A DNA stretch of 64,000 nucleotides. It comes from Lacinutrix sp. 5H-3-7-4. GTDB lineage: Bacteria > Bacteroidota > Bacteroidia > Flavobacteriales > Flavobacteriaceae. Below are positions 44,116-52,874 of this stretch, one piece after another; within the stretch, counting starts at the first letter, position 1; the number at the start of each line of letters is the position of its first letter. The notes beneath the pieces are model-generated. The model saw nothing but the letters and a program-made list of their open reading frames with translations. It made no database searches and was not told the origin of the DNA. The stretch is from NCBI RefSeq assembly GCF_000211855.2, contig NC_015638.1, forward strand, positions 124,001 to 188,000. The letters are read 5' to 3'. The translations under genes were made by a program, and so were the position numbers.

Positions 44116-45036
44116 ATGAGAGATTTAGCGCCAAAAGTTATTTATATAAGTATTATAACTATTGCATTTACTGGATTTATAAATAGTCCTACAGCACTAT
44201 TACTAGGCTTTATTTTTGCTGTTATTTTTAATAATCCTTTTAAAACATATAACCATAAAGCTATTCATTTGCTTTTAAAAATTTCGGTTGTAGGATTAGG
44301 TTTTGGTATGTTTATAAAAGAAACTTTAGCAACAACTAAACAAGGTTTAAGCTTAACTATTTATTCTATAATTTTAACGTTAACTCTTGGTATTGTTCTA
44401 ACTAGAGTTTTAAAACTAGATTTAAAACTAGGTCACCTTATTACATCTGGCACAGCTATTTGTGGTGGTAGCGCTATAGCTGCAATAGCTCCAGTTATTA
44501 AAGCAAAAGGCAAAACTATTAGTGTTGCATTAGCTATAATTTTTTTATTAAACTCTATTGCTTTATTCGTTTTCCCTTTACTTGGACACTATTTTAACTT
44601 AACTCAAAAACAATTTGGATTATGGTGTGCTATTGCAATACACGACACTAGCTCTGTAGTTGGTGCTGCATTGGGATATGGAGAAGAAGCTTTAAAAATT
44701 GCTACAACTGTTAAATTATCTAGAACGTTATGGATTATACCTTTATCTATTTTTTCTATATTTCTTTTTAAAACAAAAGAGCAAAAAATAAAAATCCCTT
44801 ATTTTATTCTTCTATTTATAATTGCTATTGTAATAAACAGTTATCACATATTACCAATAACTATAACTAGTTCTATAGTTTTAATTTCTAAACGTATGTT
44901 AATTGTAACTCTGTTTTTAGTTGGTTCTACTATTTCTATAAAAGACATTAAATCTACTGGAGTAAAACCAATATTATTAGCTTTAAGTTTATGGCTTTTT
45001 ATATCTGTTTTTTCCTTAGTATATATTTTAAATTAA
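44116..45036 (+). CDS. YeiH-type putative sulfate exporter (UPF0324)
   Basis: A 306-residue membrane protein with about nine hydrophobic segments. The UPF0324/YeiH core ITSGTAICGGSAIAAIAPVI near residue 110-130 and HDTSSVVGAALGYGEEAL near 180 are the diagnostic blocks. Members are linked to cysteine/sulfur or to sulfate export in some bacteria; substrate is not certain. It has its own -7 box and follows a LysR regulator by 75 nt, so induction by that regulator is likely. Confidence 0.9.
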   Translation: MRDLAPKVIYISIITIAFTGFINSPTALLLGFIFAVIFNNPFKTYNHKAIHLLLKISVVGLGFGMFIKETLATTKQGLSLTIYSIILTLTLGIVLTRVLKLDLKLGHLITSGTAICGGSAIAAIAPVIKAKGKTISVALAIIFLLNSIALFVFPLLGHYFNLTQKQFGLWCAIAIHDTSSVVGAALGYGEEALKIATTVKLSRTLWIIPLSIFSIFLFKTKEQKIKIPYFILLFIIAIVINSYHILPITITSSIVLISKRMLIVTLFLVGSTISIKDIKSTGVKPILLALSLWLFISVFSLVYILN

Positions 45037-45086
45037 AAAACTATTGCTAGTAACTTTATAGTTACAAATACATTTTTTATTAAAAA

Positions 45087-45323
45087 TTATTTAGGTTTTG
45101 GAAAGTTTTTTTGAATGTTTCTTACTAAGTTTTCAATACCATTTAACTTTAACGTATAAACAGTTTCTAGCATTTCGCCTAATTTTCCTTTAGGAAAACC
45201 TTTACTATGATACCATACAATATAATATTCTGGCAAATCTATAAGATACCTATCTTTATATTTACCATATGGCATTTTAGTATGTGCAAGTTTTATTAAA
45301 AACTTTGGATCTGGCTCAAGCAT
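45087..45323 (-). CDS. DUF3820 family protein
   Basis: A 78-residue protein matching DUF3820: MPYGKYKDRYLIDLPEYYIVWY near residues 17-38, then GFPKGKLGEML. DUF3820 is a small putative nucleic-acid- or metal-associated family described in virulence studies in other bacteria, with no settled function. The same type of module (FGKHKGKKVLDVLDKEPGYFGWL) forms the C-terminus of the exonuclease at 61029-61802. It follows the DUF922 gene by 2 nt and is co-transcribed with it. Confidence 0.85.
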   Translation of the reverse strand: MLEPDPKFLIKLAHTKMPYGKYKDRYLIDLPEYYIVWYHSKGFPKGKLGEMLETVYTLKLNGIENLVRNIQKNFPKPK

Positions 45324-45325
45324 AA

Positions 45326-45874
45326 TTAATCTACTTTAAATTTTTGTAAGCGTTTAAGTTCTTTTGCTACAAATGCAGTCCATTTTGCCTGGCCTTCATT
45401 ATCCATAGAATAGTTACTTTCTGTATCGTATTTATTTTGCATATCTGCCAAACTTGTATTTGTTTGATTATGTAATGCATTAAGTGCTTCGGTAATTTTA
45501 GAATTTACTTTTAGTTTAGACAATTTTTCTCTAAAGTAACGCGCATTAAGTTCGGTAATATCAAAATGAAGTTGTTCGTGTGCTAAAACATGACTATCTA
45601 CACTTTCTTTTTTATACCATGAATGTTCTGGGTAAAAATGAGCAAATACTTCGCTTTTAAATCCTATTACACCTCGTGTTGAAGATCTTTGCACAGAATA
45701 ACCAAAAGTAATTCCAGAAGCTGTTATAGCTACAGCATCTGTACTTTTATCTGGCTTAGCTTTAAAATCTTGCCAATTTAATTTGAAGTTTTCATTCCAA
45801 GCAACACCTTTTGAATCTTGCTGAAAACAAAATAATACTGCTAAAAAAATAAAGCATTTATACATAAAATACAT
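45326..45874 (-). CDS. DUF922 family zinc-protease-like protein
   Basis: A 182-residue exported protein with a hydrophobic N-terminal signal (CFIFLAVLFCFQQ). LAHEQLHFDITEL near residue 103 has a HExxH-like zinc motif (HEQLH), as in DUF922 metalloprotease-like proteins. LNWQDFKAKPD near residue 33 and ITASGITFGYS are other landmarks. The third zinc ligand is not certain from sequence alone. An internal ATG at residue 4 is an equally good start. It precedes the DUF3820 gene on the same transcript. Confidence 0.83.
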   Translation of the reverse strand: MYFMYKCFIFLAVLFCFQQDSKGVAWNENFKLNWQDFKAKPDKSTDAVAITASGITFGYSVQRSSTRGVIGFKSEVFAHFYPEHSWYKKESVDSHVLAHEQLHFDITELNARYFREKLSKLKVNSKITEALNALHNQTNTSLADMQNKYDTESNYSMDNEGQAKWTAFVAKELKRLQKFKVD

Positions 45875-45911
45875 TTACTAAATTAATGTAAAAACGCTTT
45901 TAAATATATGT

Positions 45912-47900
45912 TTATTGCTTAACCTCGTCTATTTGTAAATTGTTATACCTAACAATATAAACGCTGTCATTATAAAAACCACCAAATAATTTTTTCTTGT
46001 AAGAAAATTTATTTTCTATATAAGATGTTAGTGGCGCTTCAATAACAGATTTATAAATATCTTGAGACGAAACCATACGTAATACAACATCCATTGTTAA
46101 ATCGAATCCTCTTATTGCATAAGTATTAGGTGAAGTATTGTATTTTAATTTATAGTCTTTTATAAATTTAATATTAGAATCTTCACTTACAATTTTAGAA
46201 ATAGAAGGATATGTAAATTGAAGGTTAGACAAATGGTAGTTTGAAACCTCTTCATACTCAAAAGCTTCATTATGGCGTGTAGTTGTTAAAATCACCTCAG
46301 TTTTATCATCTAAAAACGCGTTTAACATACTGGTTACATTAGATACAAAGTTAGGGCTATCGGTTTCTAAAAACACTACATTTTTTCCAGGTTTTATAAC
46401 GCTAAGTAAATCTTGTTCTATAATAAAATGAGCATCTTTTTTAGTTTTCCTGCCTAATCTTGAACTTACTAATTTTGCATTGGCAAATTTAGATTTTAGC
46501 ATAGTACTTTTAGTTTTATGTTTTATATCTGAAATAATAATAACCTGTGCACTAGAATCTGCCATGAAATAGTTTATAATTTTATTTTCCATTTCATCTT
46601 CACTTGGTCTTGATTGAAACACATTATTACCTAGATTTACAGATTTTGTTATAGGTGATACCACAGGTATATTTCTTGCCTCTAAAGCTGCTGCTACTAC
46701 ATTAAAGTTTTTAGGGAATAATGGACCTATTACTGCATCTGTATTAGAAAAATCATGATTTCTAACTAAGTCATTTGTATGGCTTAATCTATTTTGGGTA
46801 TCGTATACATTAACTTTTAAATTAACACCCATTTTTTTTAACGAATCGAATGCCATTAAAACTCCAGAATAAAAATCTAAGGTTAATGCAAGTGCTCTAC
46901 TTTTTTTAATTTTTTGTTTAGCATCGAAAATAGAATCTGTATTTACTACATTTAATTGAAACGGTAACATAATTGCTATGTTTTTAGTTTCTGTATCTTC
47001 TATAGCATTTTCAAGTTTATTAATTTTAGAAACATCGTCTATAATGCCATTGTTTTTATTTCCATCTGCTGCTTGTGTTGCTCCATTGTATGGGATTTTT
47101 AAAACCATACCTTCTTTTAACCCAGACGTTGCTAAGCCTGGGTTTAAACGTTCTAATTCGTTTTGCTCTAAACCTGTATTTATTTTTAATCTATAAAATC
47201 CTTCTTTAGGCTGTACTGTATAGTAGCTATACATCTCGTCTACTTGCTTTAAATTTCCAGCATCAAGATTTGGTACATTAACTTTTTGTCCTGGTTGTAA
47301 AACTTCTGGAAGGTTAGGATTTAGAGCTTCTAATTCCGGAACTGTTATACCATATTTATAAGCTATTCTCCATTTACCTTCTTTTGGTAATACTGTATAT
47401 TTTACTATTGTTGAATTTACTTCTTGTACTGCTACTTCTTTAAAAATTGGAATTTGTAATTTATCTCCTTTTCTTAAATTATTTGCATATAAAAATGTAT
47501 TGTGTTTTTTTATTTCGGCCTCTGTAACATTGTATTTTTTAGATAAACTATACAGTGTTTCTTTACGTCTTACTTTGTGTTTTTTATAACCTGTAAGCTC
47601 CTTTACTTCTTGTGTTGCTTCTATTTTATTTATTGCTGAAGTGCTTGACGGTTGTTTTGTTCCTATTTTAGATGGTTTTACGCCTCCAGTTTTCATTATA
47701 ATAAGCACCGTATTTTTCTCGATACCGTTTTTAGCGTCTGGATTGAGCTCTAAAATATGACTTTCTGTAACTTTATACTTTTTTGCAATAGTTTCTATGG
47801 ATTCTCCAGATTTAACTTTATGCGTCATGTAATTTTGCGCCTTTGCAGATGAGCAACTAAAGCAAATAACTAGTGTAAAGATGTATAGTATGTTTTTCAT
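45912..47900 (-). CDS. LysM repeat protein fused to a periplasmic-binding-like domain
   Basis: A 662-residue envelope protein; the N-terminus ends in CFSCSSAKAQ, either lipoprotein Cys or signal peptidase I site. Four LysM-type repeats follow: HKVKSGESIETIAKKYKV near 27, HKVRRKETLYSLSKKYNV near 104, VLPKEGKWRIAYKYGITV near 166 and VQPKEGFYRLKINTGLE near 227. From residue ~305 a type 1 periplasmic-binding-protein fold begins (IAIMLPFQLNVV, FYSGVLMAFDSL, AVIGPLFPKNFN, IPVVSPITKS). The LysM part would hold peptidoglycan while the other binds a ligand or cell-wall fragment. It lies directly downstream of guaA. Confidence 0.9.
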   Translation of the reverse strand: MKNILYIFTLVICFSCSSAKAQNYMTHKVKSGESIETIAKKYKVTESHILELNPDAKNGIEKNTVLIIMKTGGVKPSKIGTKQPSSTSAINKIEATQEVKELTGYKKHKVRRKETLYSLSKKYNVTEAEIKKHNTFLYANNLRKGDKLQIPIFKEVAVQEVNSTIVKYTVLPKEGKWRIAYKYGITVPELEALNPNLPEVLQPGQKVNVPNLDAGNLKQVDEMYSYYTVQPKEGFYRLKINTGLEQNELERLNPGLATSGLKEGMVLKIPYNGATQAADGNKNNGIIDDVSKINKLENAIEDTETKNIAIMLPFQLNVVNTDSIFDAKQKIKKSRALALTLDFYSGVLMAFDSLKKMGVNLKVNVYDTQNRLSHTNDLVRNHDFSNTDAVIGPLFPKNFNVVAAALEARNIPVVSPITKSVNLGNNVFQSRPSEDEMENKIINYFMADSSAQVIIISDIKHKTKSTMLKSKFANAKLVSSRLGRKTKKDAHFIIEQDLLSVIKPGKNVVFLETDSPNFVSNVTSMLNAFLDDKTEVILTTTRHNEAFEYEEVSNYHLSNLQFTYPSISKIVSEDSNIKFIKDYKLKYNTSPNTYAIRGFDLTMDVVLRMVSSQDIYKSVIEAPLTSYIENKFSYKKKLFGGFYNDSVYIVRYNNLQIDEVKQ

Positions 47901-48038
47901 GTAAAAAAACTTAGTTTTATTTTAAATATTGAAATGTGCCTTTGTATTTTAACTTTTATAGTTTACACAGAACGACAAATTAGTGTTTTTATTTAATATT
48001 CAATTATCATTCCAAAAAAAACAGCCATATTTGGTATG

Positions 48039-48135
48039 CTGCGTTAGTGATGGAGGCTTTGTTGAAGCTCCTCGCAGAGAGCGACTGCCGAGAGCACGAC
48101 CAAACCATGCTTTTTTGCATGGCTTGGTAACGCCC
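48039..48135 (-). repeat. Interspersed structured element, GGGCGTTACC...CACTAACGCAG type
   Basis: A G+C-rich 97-nt element in the guaA-LysM gap. On the minus strand it begins GGGCGTTACC and ends CACTAACGCAG. The ends pair (GCGTTA with TAACGC), enclosing three hairpins: ACCAAaCCATGC with GCATGGcTTGGT (48099-48128), TCGC-AGAGA-GCGA (48072-48084), and GGAGgCTT with AAGCTCC (48053-48072). I recall very similar elements scattered between genes in Flavobacteriaceae; function and mobility are unknown. Confidence 0.75.
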
Positions 48136-48143
48136 AATTTATT

Positions 48144-49676
48144 TTATTCCCACTCGATTGTTGCTGGTGGTTTTGAGCTAATATCGTAAACAACTCTATT
48201 TACTCCTTTTACTTTATTTATAATATCGTTACTGGTTTTTTGTAAAAACTCATATGGTAGGTTTACCCAATCTGCCGTCATACCATCTGTGCTTTCTACT
48301 GCTCTAAGTGCGACGCATTTTTCGTAAGTACGTTCGTCTCCCATAACGCCAACACTGTTTACTGGTAGTAAAATTGCGCCTGCTTGCCATACTTTATCGT
48401 ATAGTCCTGCGTCTCTTAATGCGTTTATAAATACGGCGTCTACTTCTTGTAATATTCTTACTTTTTCGGCCGTTATATCGCCTAATATTCTAATGGCTAA
48501 TCCTGGTCCTGGAAATGGATGACGACCTAATAATTGCTTATCCATACCCATTGATGCTCCTACACGACGAACTTCGTCTTTAAAAAGCGCTTTTAATGGC
48601 TCGACTATTTTAAGTTTCATAAAATCTGGCAGACCGCCAACATTATGATGACTTTTTATTGTTGCACTTGGTCCGCCTGTTGCACTCACGCTTTCTATTA
48701 CATCTGGGTAAATGGTGCCTTGTGCAAGGTATGTAACGTCTTGTATTTGGTGTGCTTCGTCATCGAACACTTCAATAAATACGCGACCTATGGCTTTACG
48801 TTTTTCTTCTGGGTCACTTTTTCCTGCTAATGCTACAAGAAAACGTTGTGATGCGTCTACGCCTTTTACATTTAATCCCATGCCTTTGTATTGCTCAAGT
48901 ACATCGGTAAATTCGTTTTTACGTAATAAACCGTTATTTACAAATATGCAATATAAGTTTTCGCCAATGGCTTTATGTAATAGCATTGCTGCTACAGATG
49001 AGTCTACGCCTCCAGATAAACCTAAAACAACTTTATCGTTGCCTATTTTAGCTTGTAAGGCTTCTACTGTTTCTTCTACAAATGCATTTGGTGTCCAGTC
49101 TGGATTTACATTTGCAATATTTACTAAAAAGTTTTCTAATAGTTGTTTACCATCTGTAGAATGGTATACTTCTGGATGAAACTGTATCGCGTAGGTGGTT
49201 TCGTTTTCTATTTTATATGCTGCATTTTTTACATCATGCGTGCTTGCCAATAATTTACCGTTTGTTGGTAAAGTTTTTATGGTATCGCTATGGCTCATCC
49301 ATACTTGACTTCCTGCTGTTATACCTTTAAAAAAAGCATCGTCTTCTACAAAACTAAGGTTTGCTCGCCCGTATTCTCTTGTGTTAGATTCTGCTACTTC
49401 TCCACCAGAAAAATGTGCTAAATATTGTGCACCGTAACATACTGCAAGCATTGGTTTTATACCGCGAATGCCTTTTAGCTCTGGATGAAATGCGTCTTGA
49501 GATCTTACAGACATTGGGCTTCCTGAAAGGATGACTGCCTTGTAGTCGTCTAAATTGGTTGGTATTTTGTTAAATGGGTGTATTTCGGAATAGATGTTAA
49601 GTTCTCTAACTCTGCGCGCAATTAGTTGTGTGTATTGCGATCCGAAATCTAAAATAAGTACTTTGTCGTGTTGCAT
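48144..49676 (-). CDS. guaA: GMP synthase (glutamine-hydrolysing)
   Basis: Converts XMP to GMP. From ATG at 49674-49676 it has 510 residues, the usual length. The N-terminal class I glutaminase has [39 protein letters not shown] (nucleophile Cys) and [10 protein letters not shown]. The ATP-PPase domain has [15 protein letters not shown] near residue 215 and GQ-containing blocks. The C-terminal dimerisation domain ends with [10 protein letters not shown] longer frame begins at 49697, but the -7 box TACTTTTG (49680-49687) lies between the two ATGs and shows the second is used. The LysM fusion gene is downstream. Confidence 0.97.
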   Translation of the reverse strand: MQHDKVLILDFGSQYTQLIARRVRELNIYSEIHPFNKIPTNLDDYKAVILSGSPMSVRSQDAFHPELKGIRGIKPMLAVCYGAQYLAHFSGGEVAESNTREYGRANLSFVEDDAFFKGITAGSQVWMSHSDTIKTLPTNGKLLASTHDVKNAAYKIENETTYAIQFHPEVYHSTDGKQLLENFLVNIANVNPDWTPNAFVEETVEALQAKIGNDKVVLGLSGGVDSSVAAMLLHKAIGENLYCIFVNNGLLRKNEFTDVLEQYKGMGLNVKGVDASQRFLVALAGKSDPEEKRKAIGRVFIEVFDDEAHQIQDVTYLAQGTIYPDVIESVSATGGPSATIKSHHNVGGLPDFMKLKIVEPLKALFKDEVRRVGASMGMDKQLLGRHPFPGPGLAIRILGDITAEKVRILQEVDAVFINALRDAGLYDKVWQAGAILLPVNSVGVMGDERTYEKCVALRAVESTDGMTADWVNLPYEFLQKTSNDIINKVKGVNRVVYDISSKPPATIEWE

Positions 49677-49679
49677 GTG

Positions 49680-49687
49680 CAAAAGTA
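49680..49687 (-). promoter_or_regulatory. -7 promoter element TACTTTTG for guaA
   Basis: The minus strand reads TTACTTTTGCACATG. TACTTTTG is a perfect -7 box, but only 3 nt before the chosen ATG, so the transcript would be nearly leaderless or start within the codon region. This excludes the upstream ATG. Confidence 0.55.
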
Positions 49688-49731
49688 ATAATTGCATTTA
49701 AAATTTAAGAACCTCTTTCCTAATTTTTTTT

Positions 49732-51333
49732 CTAAAATGTTAACACGGTAAATTCTCCTTGTAAAGGCTCTAAATGTTTTATTAGATTTGGAATTAAATT
49801 TTCTCCAAATTCTAAATACAACTCGCTAAAATTTGTGTTTCGTTCTTGTAAACTTTTATTAGGAAATAGTTGATTTTGAAGATCTGTAATGCGTTCTATT
49901 TGATCTTTTAATTTTCTTTTTTGTGCCGTAAGTAAGCGTTTCTCTAGGTTTTCTAACCCGTTAATTTGCTTTTTTTCTTGTGCGGCAACTGCACCTAGAA
50001 AAGATTTATCGGTTTTTTGTGCCAACTCGTAAAGCGCTTCAAACTGTGTTTTTAAATGGTTTACTTGTGTTGAAAAATCGATATCTATATTAGAAATTTC
50101 TCTTACTTTTTTATTTATAAATGATTCTCTTTTTAGAAAAACATCCTCATTAGATATATCTAATCTTTTTAATTTATTTGCTTGTTGCTGTGTTTGTATT
50201 AAAACCGAATTACGTAATAATAACATAGGAAACACTACACCATTAGCTTTAAAATTAGATTTTAACTGAAACCAATACGCTAACTCACCGCCACCACCAA
50301 TGTAACAAAGGTTTGGTAAAATTATTTCTTGATAAAGTGGTCTTAAAATTACATTAGGACTAAAGCATTCTGGCGCCTCATTGAGGTGTTGTATTATTTC
50401 ACTCTTACTCCATGAAATATTAGTGTTTAAAACTTTAAAACTATTATTATTAAAAACAATACGTTCTCTTATGTTTTTTGTGATATAAAATAGGTTTATC
50501 TCTCTTGGGTTTACTTGTATTTTATAATCTTGAGATAATGCTTCTATTTGTTTATTAACTTTGGTTACGTTTTGATAAGAGATTTGTTGTGTTAATTCTT
50601 TTTCTGCATAAGGAATAAAGAGTTTTTTTAGCGCTCTGTTATTTGCTTCTACTACAACTAAACCATAATCTTTAAACAACTCATTAGCTAAATAAAATGT
50701 AGCTTGAGCTAATGTCTTATGTTCTAAATAAGCACTTTTAAAAAGTGTTTTTAAACGGTCTGCATTTTTACCAATACCTAATTCTTGAGAAAAAATTTCT
50801 AAAACAGCATCTAAACCTTCGGTTTCTAATTCACCAACCGCACCTGATGCTTCACGATTCCATTGTATTTTTTTACCTTTAAAATTAAAATAGTTTATTT
50901 CATCAAAATCATGGTCTTCTGTTGCCATCCAATATACTGGCACAAAATTATTTTCGGGATATTTAGCTTTTAAGGTTTTTGCTAAATTTATTGTAGATAC
51001 TATTTTATGTAAAAAATATAGTGGTCCAGTAAACAAATTTAATTGGTGTCCTGTTGTTACGGTAAAAGTGTTGCTTTGTCTTAAAGATTCAATATTATCT
51101 ATTGTAGCTTGAGAAGCTTCTACCATTTTATAGTTTTCACTTAAAACACTTGTTAAAACGTTACGTGTTTCTTGGCTAAACGCCGAGGCTTTCTCTTCTA
51201 TTTGTTCTTGAAAATTTTCAAGATTTGGAAAACGATTGTAAAATGGCCTGAGCGCTTCTGCTTCGGCTAAATAATTACAAATTAGTTGTGAAAAATATCC
51301 TGTGGATTTATAAGAGAGATTGTTTGATGGCAT
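49732..51333 (-). CDS. bshC: Bacillithiol biosynthesis cysteine-adding enzyme BshC
   Basis: A 533-residue BshC. It joins cysteine to glucosaminyl-malate in the last step of bacillithiol synthesis. TTGHQLNLFTGPLYFLHK near residue 90 and YWMATEDHDFDEINYF near 130 are diagnostic; the C-terminal ~130 residues form the coiled-coil extension (QEKKQINGLENLEKRLLTAQ). The Rossmann core has VVVEANNRALKKLF and LPNLCYIGGGGELAYWFQL. Bacillithiol is the main low-molecular thiol in Bacillota and several Bacteroidota. The gene lies alone between guaA and rimO. Confidence 0.94.
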   Translation of the reverse strand: MPSNNLSYKSTGYFSQLICNYLAEAEALRPFYNRFPNLENFQEQIEEKASAFSQETRNVLTSVLSENYKMVEASQATIDNIESLRQSNTFTVTTGHQLNLFTGPLYFLHKIVSTINLAKTLKAKYPENNFVPVYWMATEDHDFDEINYFNFKGKKIQWNREASGAVGELETEGLDAVLEIFSQELGIGKNADRLKTLFKSAYLEHKTLAQATFYLANELFKDYGLVVVEANNRALKKLFIPYAEKELTQQISYQNVTKVNKQIEALSQDYKIQVNPREINLFYITKNIRERIVFNNNSFKVLNTNISWSKSEIIQHLNEAPECFSPNVILRPLYQEIILPNLCYIGGGGELAYWFQLKSNFKANGVVFPMLLLRNSVLIQTQQQANKLKRLDISNEDVFLKRESFINKKVREISNIDIDFSTQVNHLKTQFEALYELAQKTDKSFLGAVAAQEKKQINGLENLEKRLLTAQKRKLKDQIERITDLQNQLFPNKSLQERNTNFSELYLEFGENLIPNLIKHLEPLQGEFTVLTF

Positions 51334-51456
51334 AGTTAATAGAAAATCTAGTGTAAAGATAAGGCTCTTTACACTATTGTTTGTCTTAAAATTAACTTAA
51401 AAATTGTATGAAACGCTCTTAATAATTAGCAATAAACAAGTTGTAAATGCAGCTAA

Positions 51457-52764
51457 TTAAGCTGTTACAACTTCACCATACAAATCAAAATCTTCAGCTT
51501 CAATAATTTTTACCGTTGTGTATTCTCCTGTTTTTAAATACACTGTTTTAGCATCGATTAAAACCTCATTATCTACATCTGGAGAGTCAAATTCTGTACG
51601 ACCAACAAAGTAGTTTCCTTCTTTTCTATCGATAACTACTTTAAATTCTTGACCTATTTTTGCTTGGTTTAATTCCCAAGAAATTTGAGATTGAATTTCC
51701 ATTATTTCATTTACACGTTGCATTTTCACTTCTTCTGGAACATCGTCTTCTAAATTAAAGGCGTGTGTGTTTTCTTCGTGAGAATATGTAAAACAACCTA
51801 AACGCTCAAATCGCATTTCGCGAACCCATTCTTTTAGTTCTTGAAAATTTTCTTCGGTTTCACCAGGATATCCTGCAATTAGAGTTGTACGAATTGTCAT
51901 TTCTGGAACTTTAGCTCTAAACTCTTTAAGTAGTTTTGTGGTTTTTTCTTTTGTAGTACCACGACGCATACTTTTTAATATATTATCGCTAATGTGTTGT
52001 AACGGAATATCTAAATAATTACAAATTTTTGGTTCGCGTTTCATTATATCTAATACATCCATTGGGAATCCTGTTGGGAATGCATAATGTAAACGAATCC
52101 ACTCGATACCTTCAACTTTTACTAAGTTTTCCAATAACTCTGCAAGGTTTCGTTTTTTGTATAAATCTAAACCGTAGTACGTTAAATCTTGAGCAATAAG
52201 TATTAATTCTTTAACGCCATTTGCTGCTAATTTTTCTGCTTCGGTTACTAAATCTTCAATTGGTGTACTTTTATGTTTTCCTCTCATTAAAGGAATTGCA
52301 CAAAAACTGCATGGTCTATCGCAACCTTCGGCTATTTTTAAATACGCGTAGTTTTTTGGTGTTGTTGTTAAACGCTCACCAATAAGCTCGTGTTTATAAT
52401 CTGCACCTAAAGCTTTTAATAAACCTGGTAACTCTGTAGTACCAAAATATTGATCGACATTTGGTATTTCCTTTTCCAAGTCTGGCTTATATCTTTCAGA
52501 TAGACATCCTGTTACAAAAACTTTATCTACATCACCATCTTCCTTTTTTTGCATGTACTCCAAAATGGTGTTCACACTTTCTTCCTTTGCATTATTAATA
52601 AAACCACATGTGTTTATTACAACAATATTTCCTTCTTGTTCATGTACAACTTCTTTGCCATTGGCTTTAAGTTGTCCCATTAACACTTCGCTATCGTAAA
52701 CATTTTTACTACAACCTAGTGTTATTACATTAATCTTGTTCTTTTTAAGTGATTTTGTTCTCAT
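51457..52764 (-). CDS. rimO: Ribosomal protein S12 methylthiotransferase RimO
   Basis: A radical SAM methylthiotransferase that modifies Asp of ribosomal protein S12. It has 435 residues. The N-terminal UPF0004 domain has INVITLGCSKNVYDSE, INTCGFI and VTGCLSERY (three cluster cysteines). The radical SAM motif CDRPCSFCAIPLMRG near residue 146 is CxxxCxxC. The C-terminal TRAM domain begins near 370 (IGQEFKVVIDR). Two iron-sulfur clusters are expected. A -7 box is at 52824. The 67-nt gap to the amidase stop holds only the leader. Confidence 0.96.
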   Translation of the reverse strand: MRTKSLKKNKINVITLGCSKNVYDSEVLMGQLKANGKEVVHEQEGNIVVINTCGFINNAKEESVNTILEYMQKKEDGDVDKVFVTGCLSERYKPDLEKEIPNVDQYFGTTELPGLLKALGADYKHELIGERLTTTPKNYAYLKIAEGCDRPCSFCAIPLMRGKHKSTPIEDLVTEAEKLAANGVKELILIAQDLTYYGLDLYKKRNLAELLENLVKVEGIEWIRLHYAFPTGFPMDVLDIMKREPKICNYLDIPLQHISDNILKSMRRGTTKEKTTKLLKEFRAKVPEMTIRTTLIAGYPGETEENFQELKEWVREMRFERLGCFTYSHEENTHAFNLEDDVPEEVKMQRVNEIMEIQSQISWELNQAKIGQEFKVVIDRKEGNYFVGRTEFDSPDVDNEVLIDAKTVYLKTGEYTTVKIIEAEDFDLYGEVVTA

Positions 52765-52823
52765 ACTCTTTTTTCCATATTACTGGAAATACCATTTAGT
52801 GATACTATTACATTTTCGGTCTG

Positions 52824-52831
52824 CAAAGATA
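52824..52831 (-). promoter_or_regulatory. -7 promoter element TATCTTTG for rimO
   Basis: The minus strand reads CGTATCTTTGCAG, identical over 13 bases to the mnmA promoter. CTG lies 19 nt upstream, one base from the TTG -33 consensus. Confidence 0.65.
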
Positions 52832-52874
52832 CGTAATGATTTGAGATTGACAGTCGTTGATTATTATTTATCTA

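Noticed and set aside
45050-45065. Terminator after the YeiH-like gene
   Set aside because: GTAACT-TTAT-AGTTAC is a weak A+T stem with no T run after it.
47901-48143. tRNA or small known ncRNA in the guaA-LysM gap
   Set aside because: The hairpins do not form a cloverleaf or any known ncRNA; the ends pair as an interspersed element.
48712-49179. Open frame of 155 codons on the plus strand
   Set aside because: It lies wholly opposite guaA, has no family features and mirrors guaA codons.
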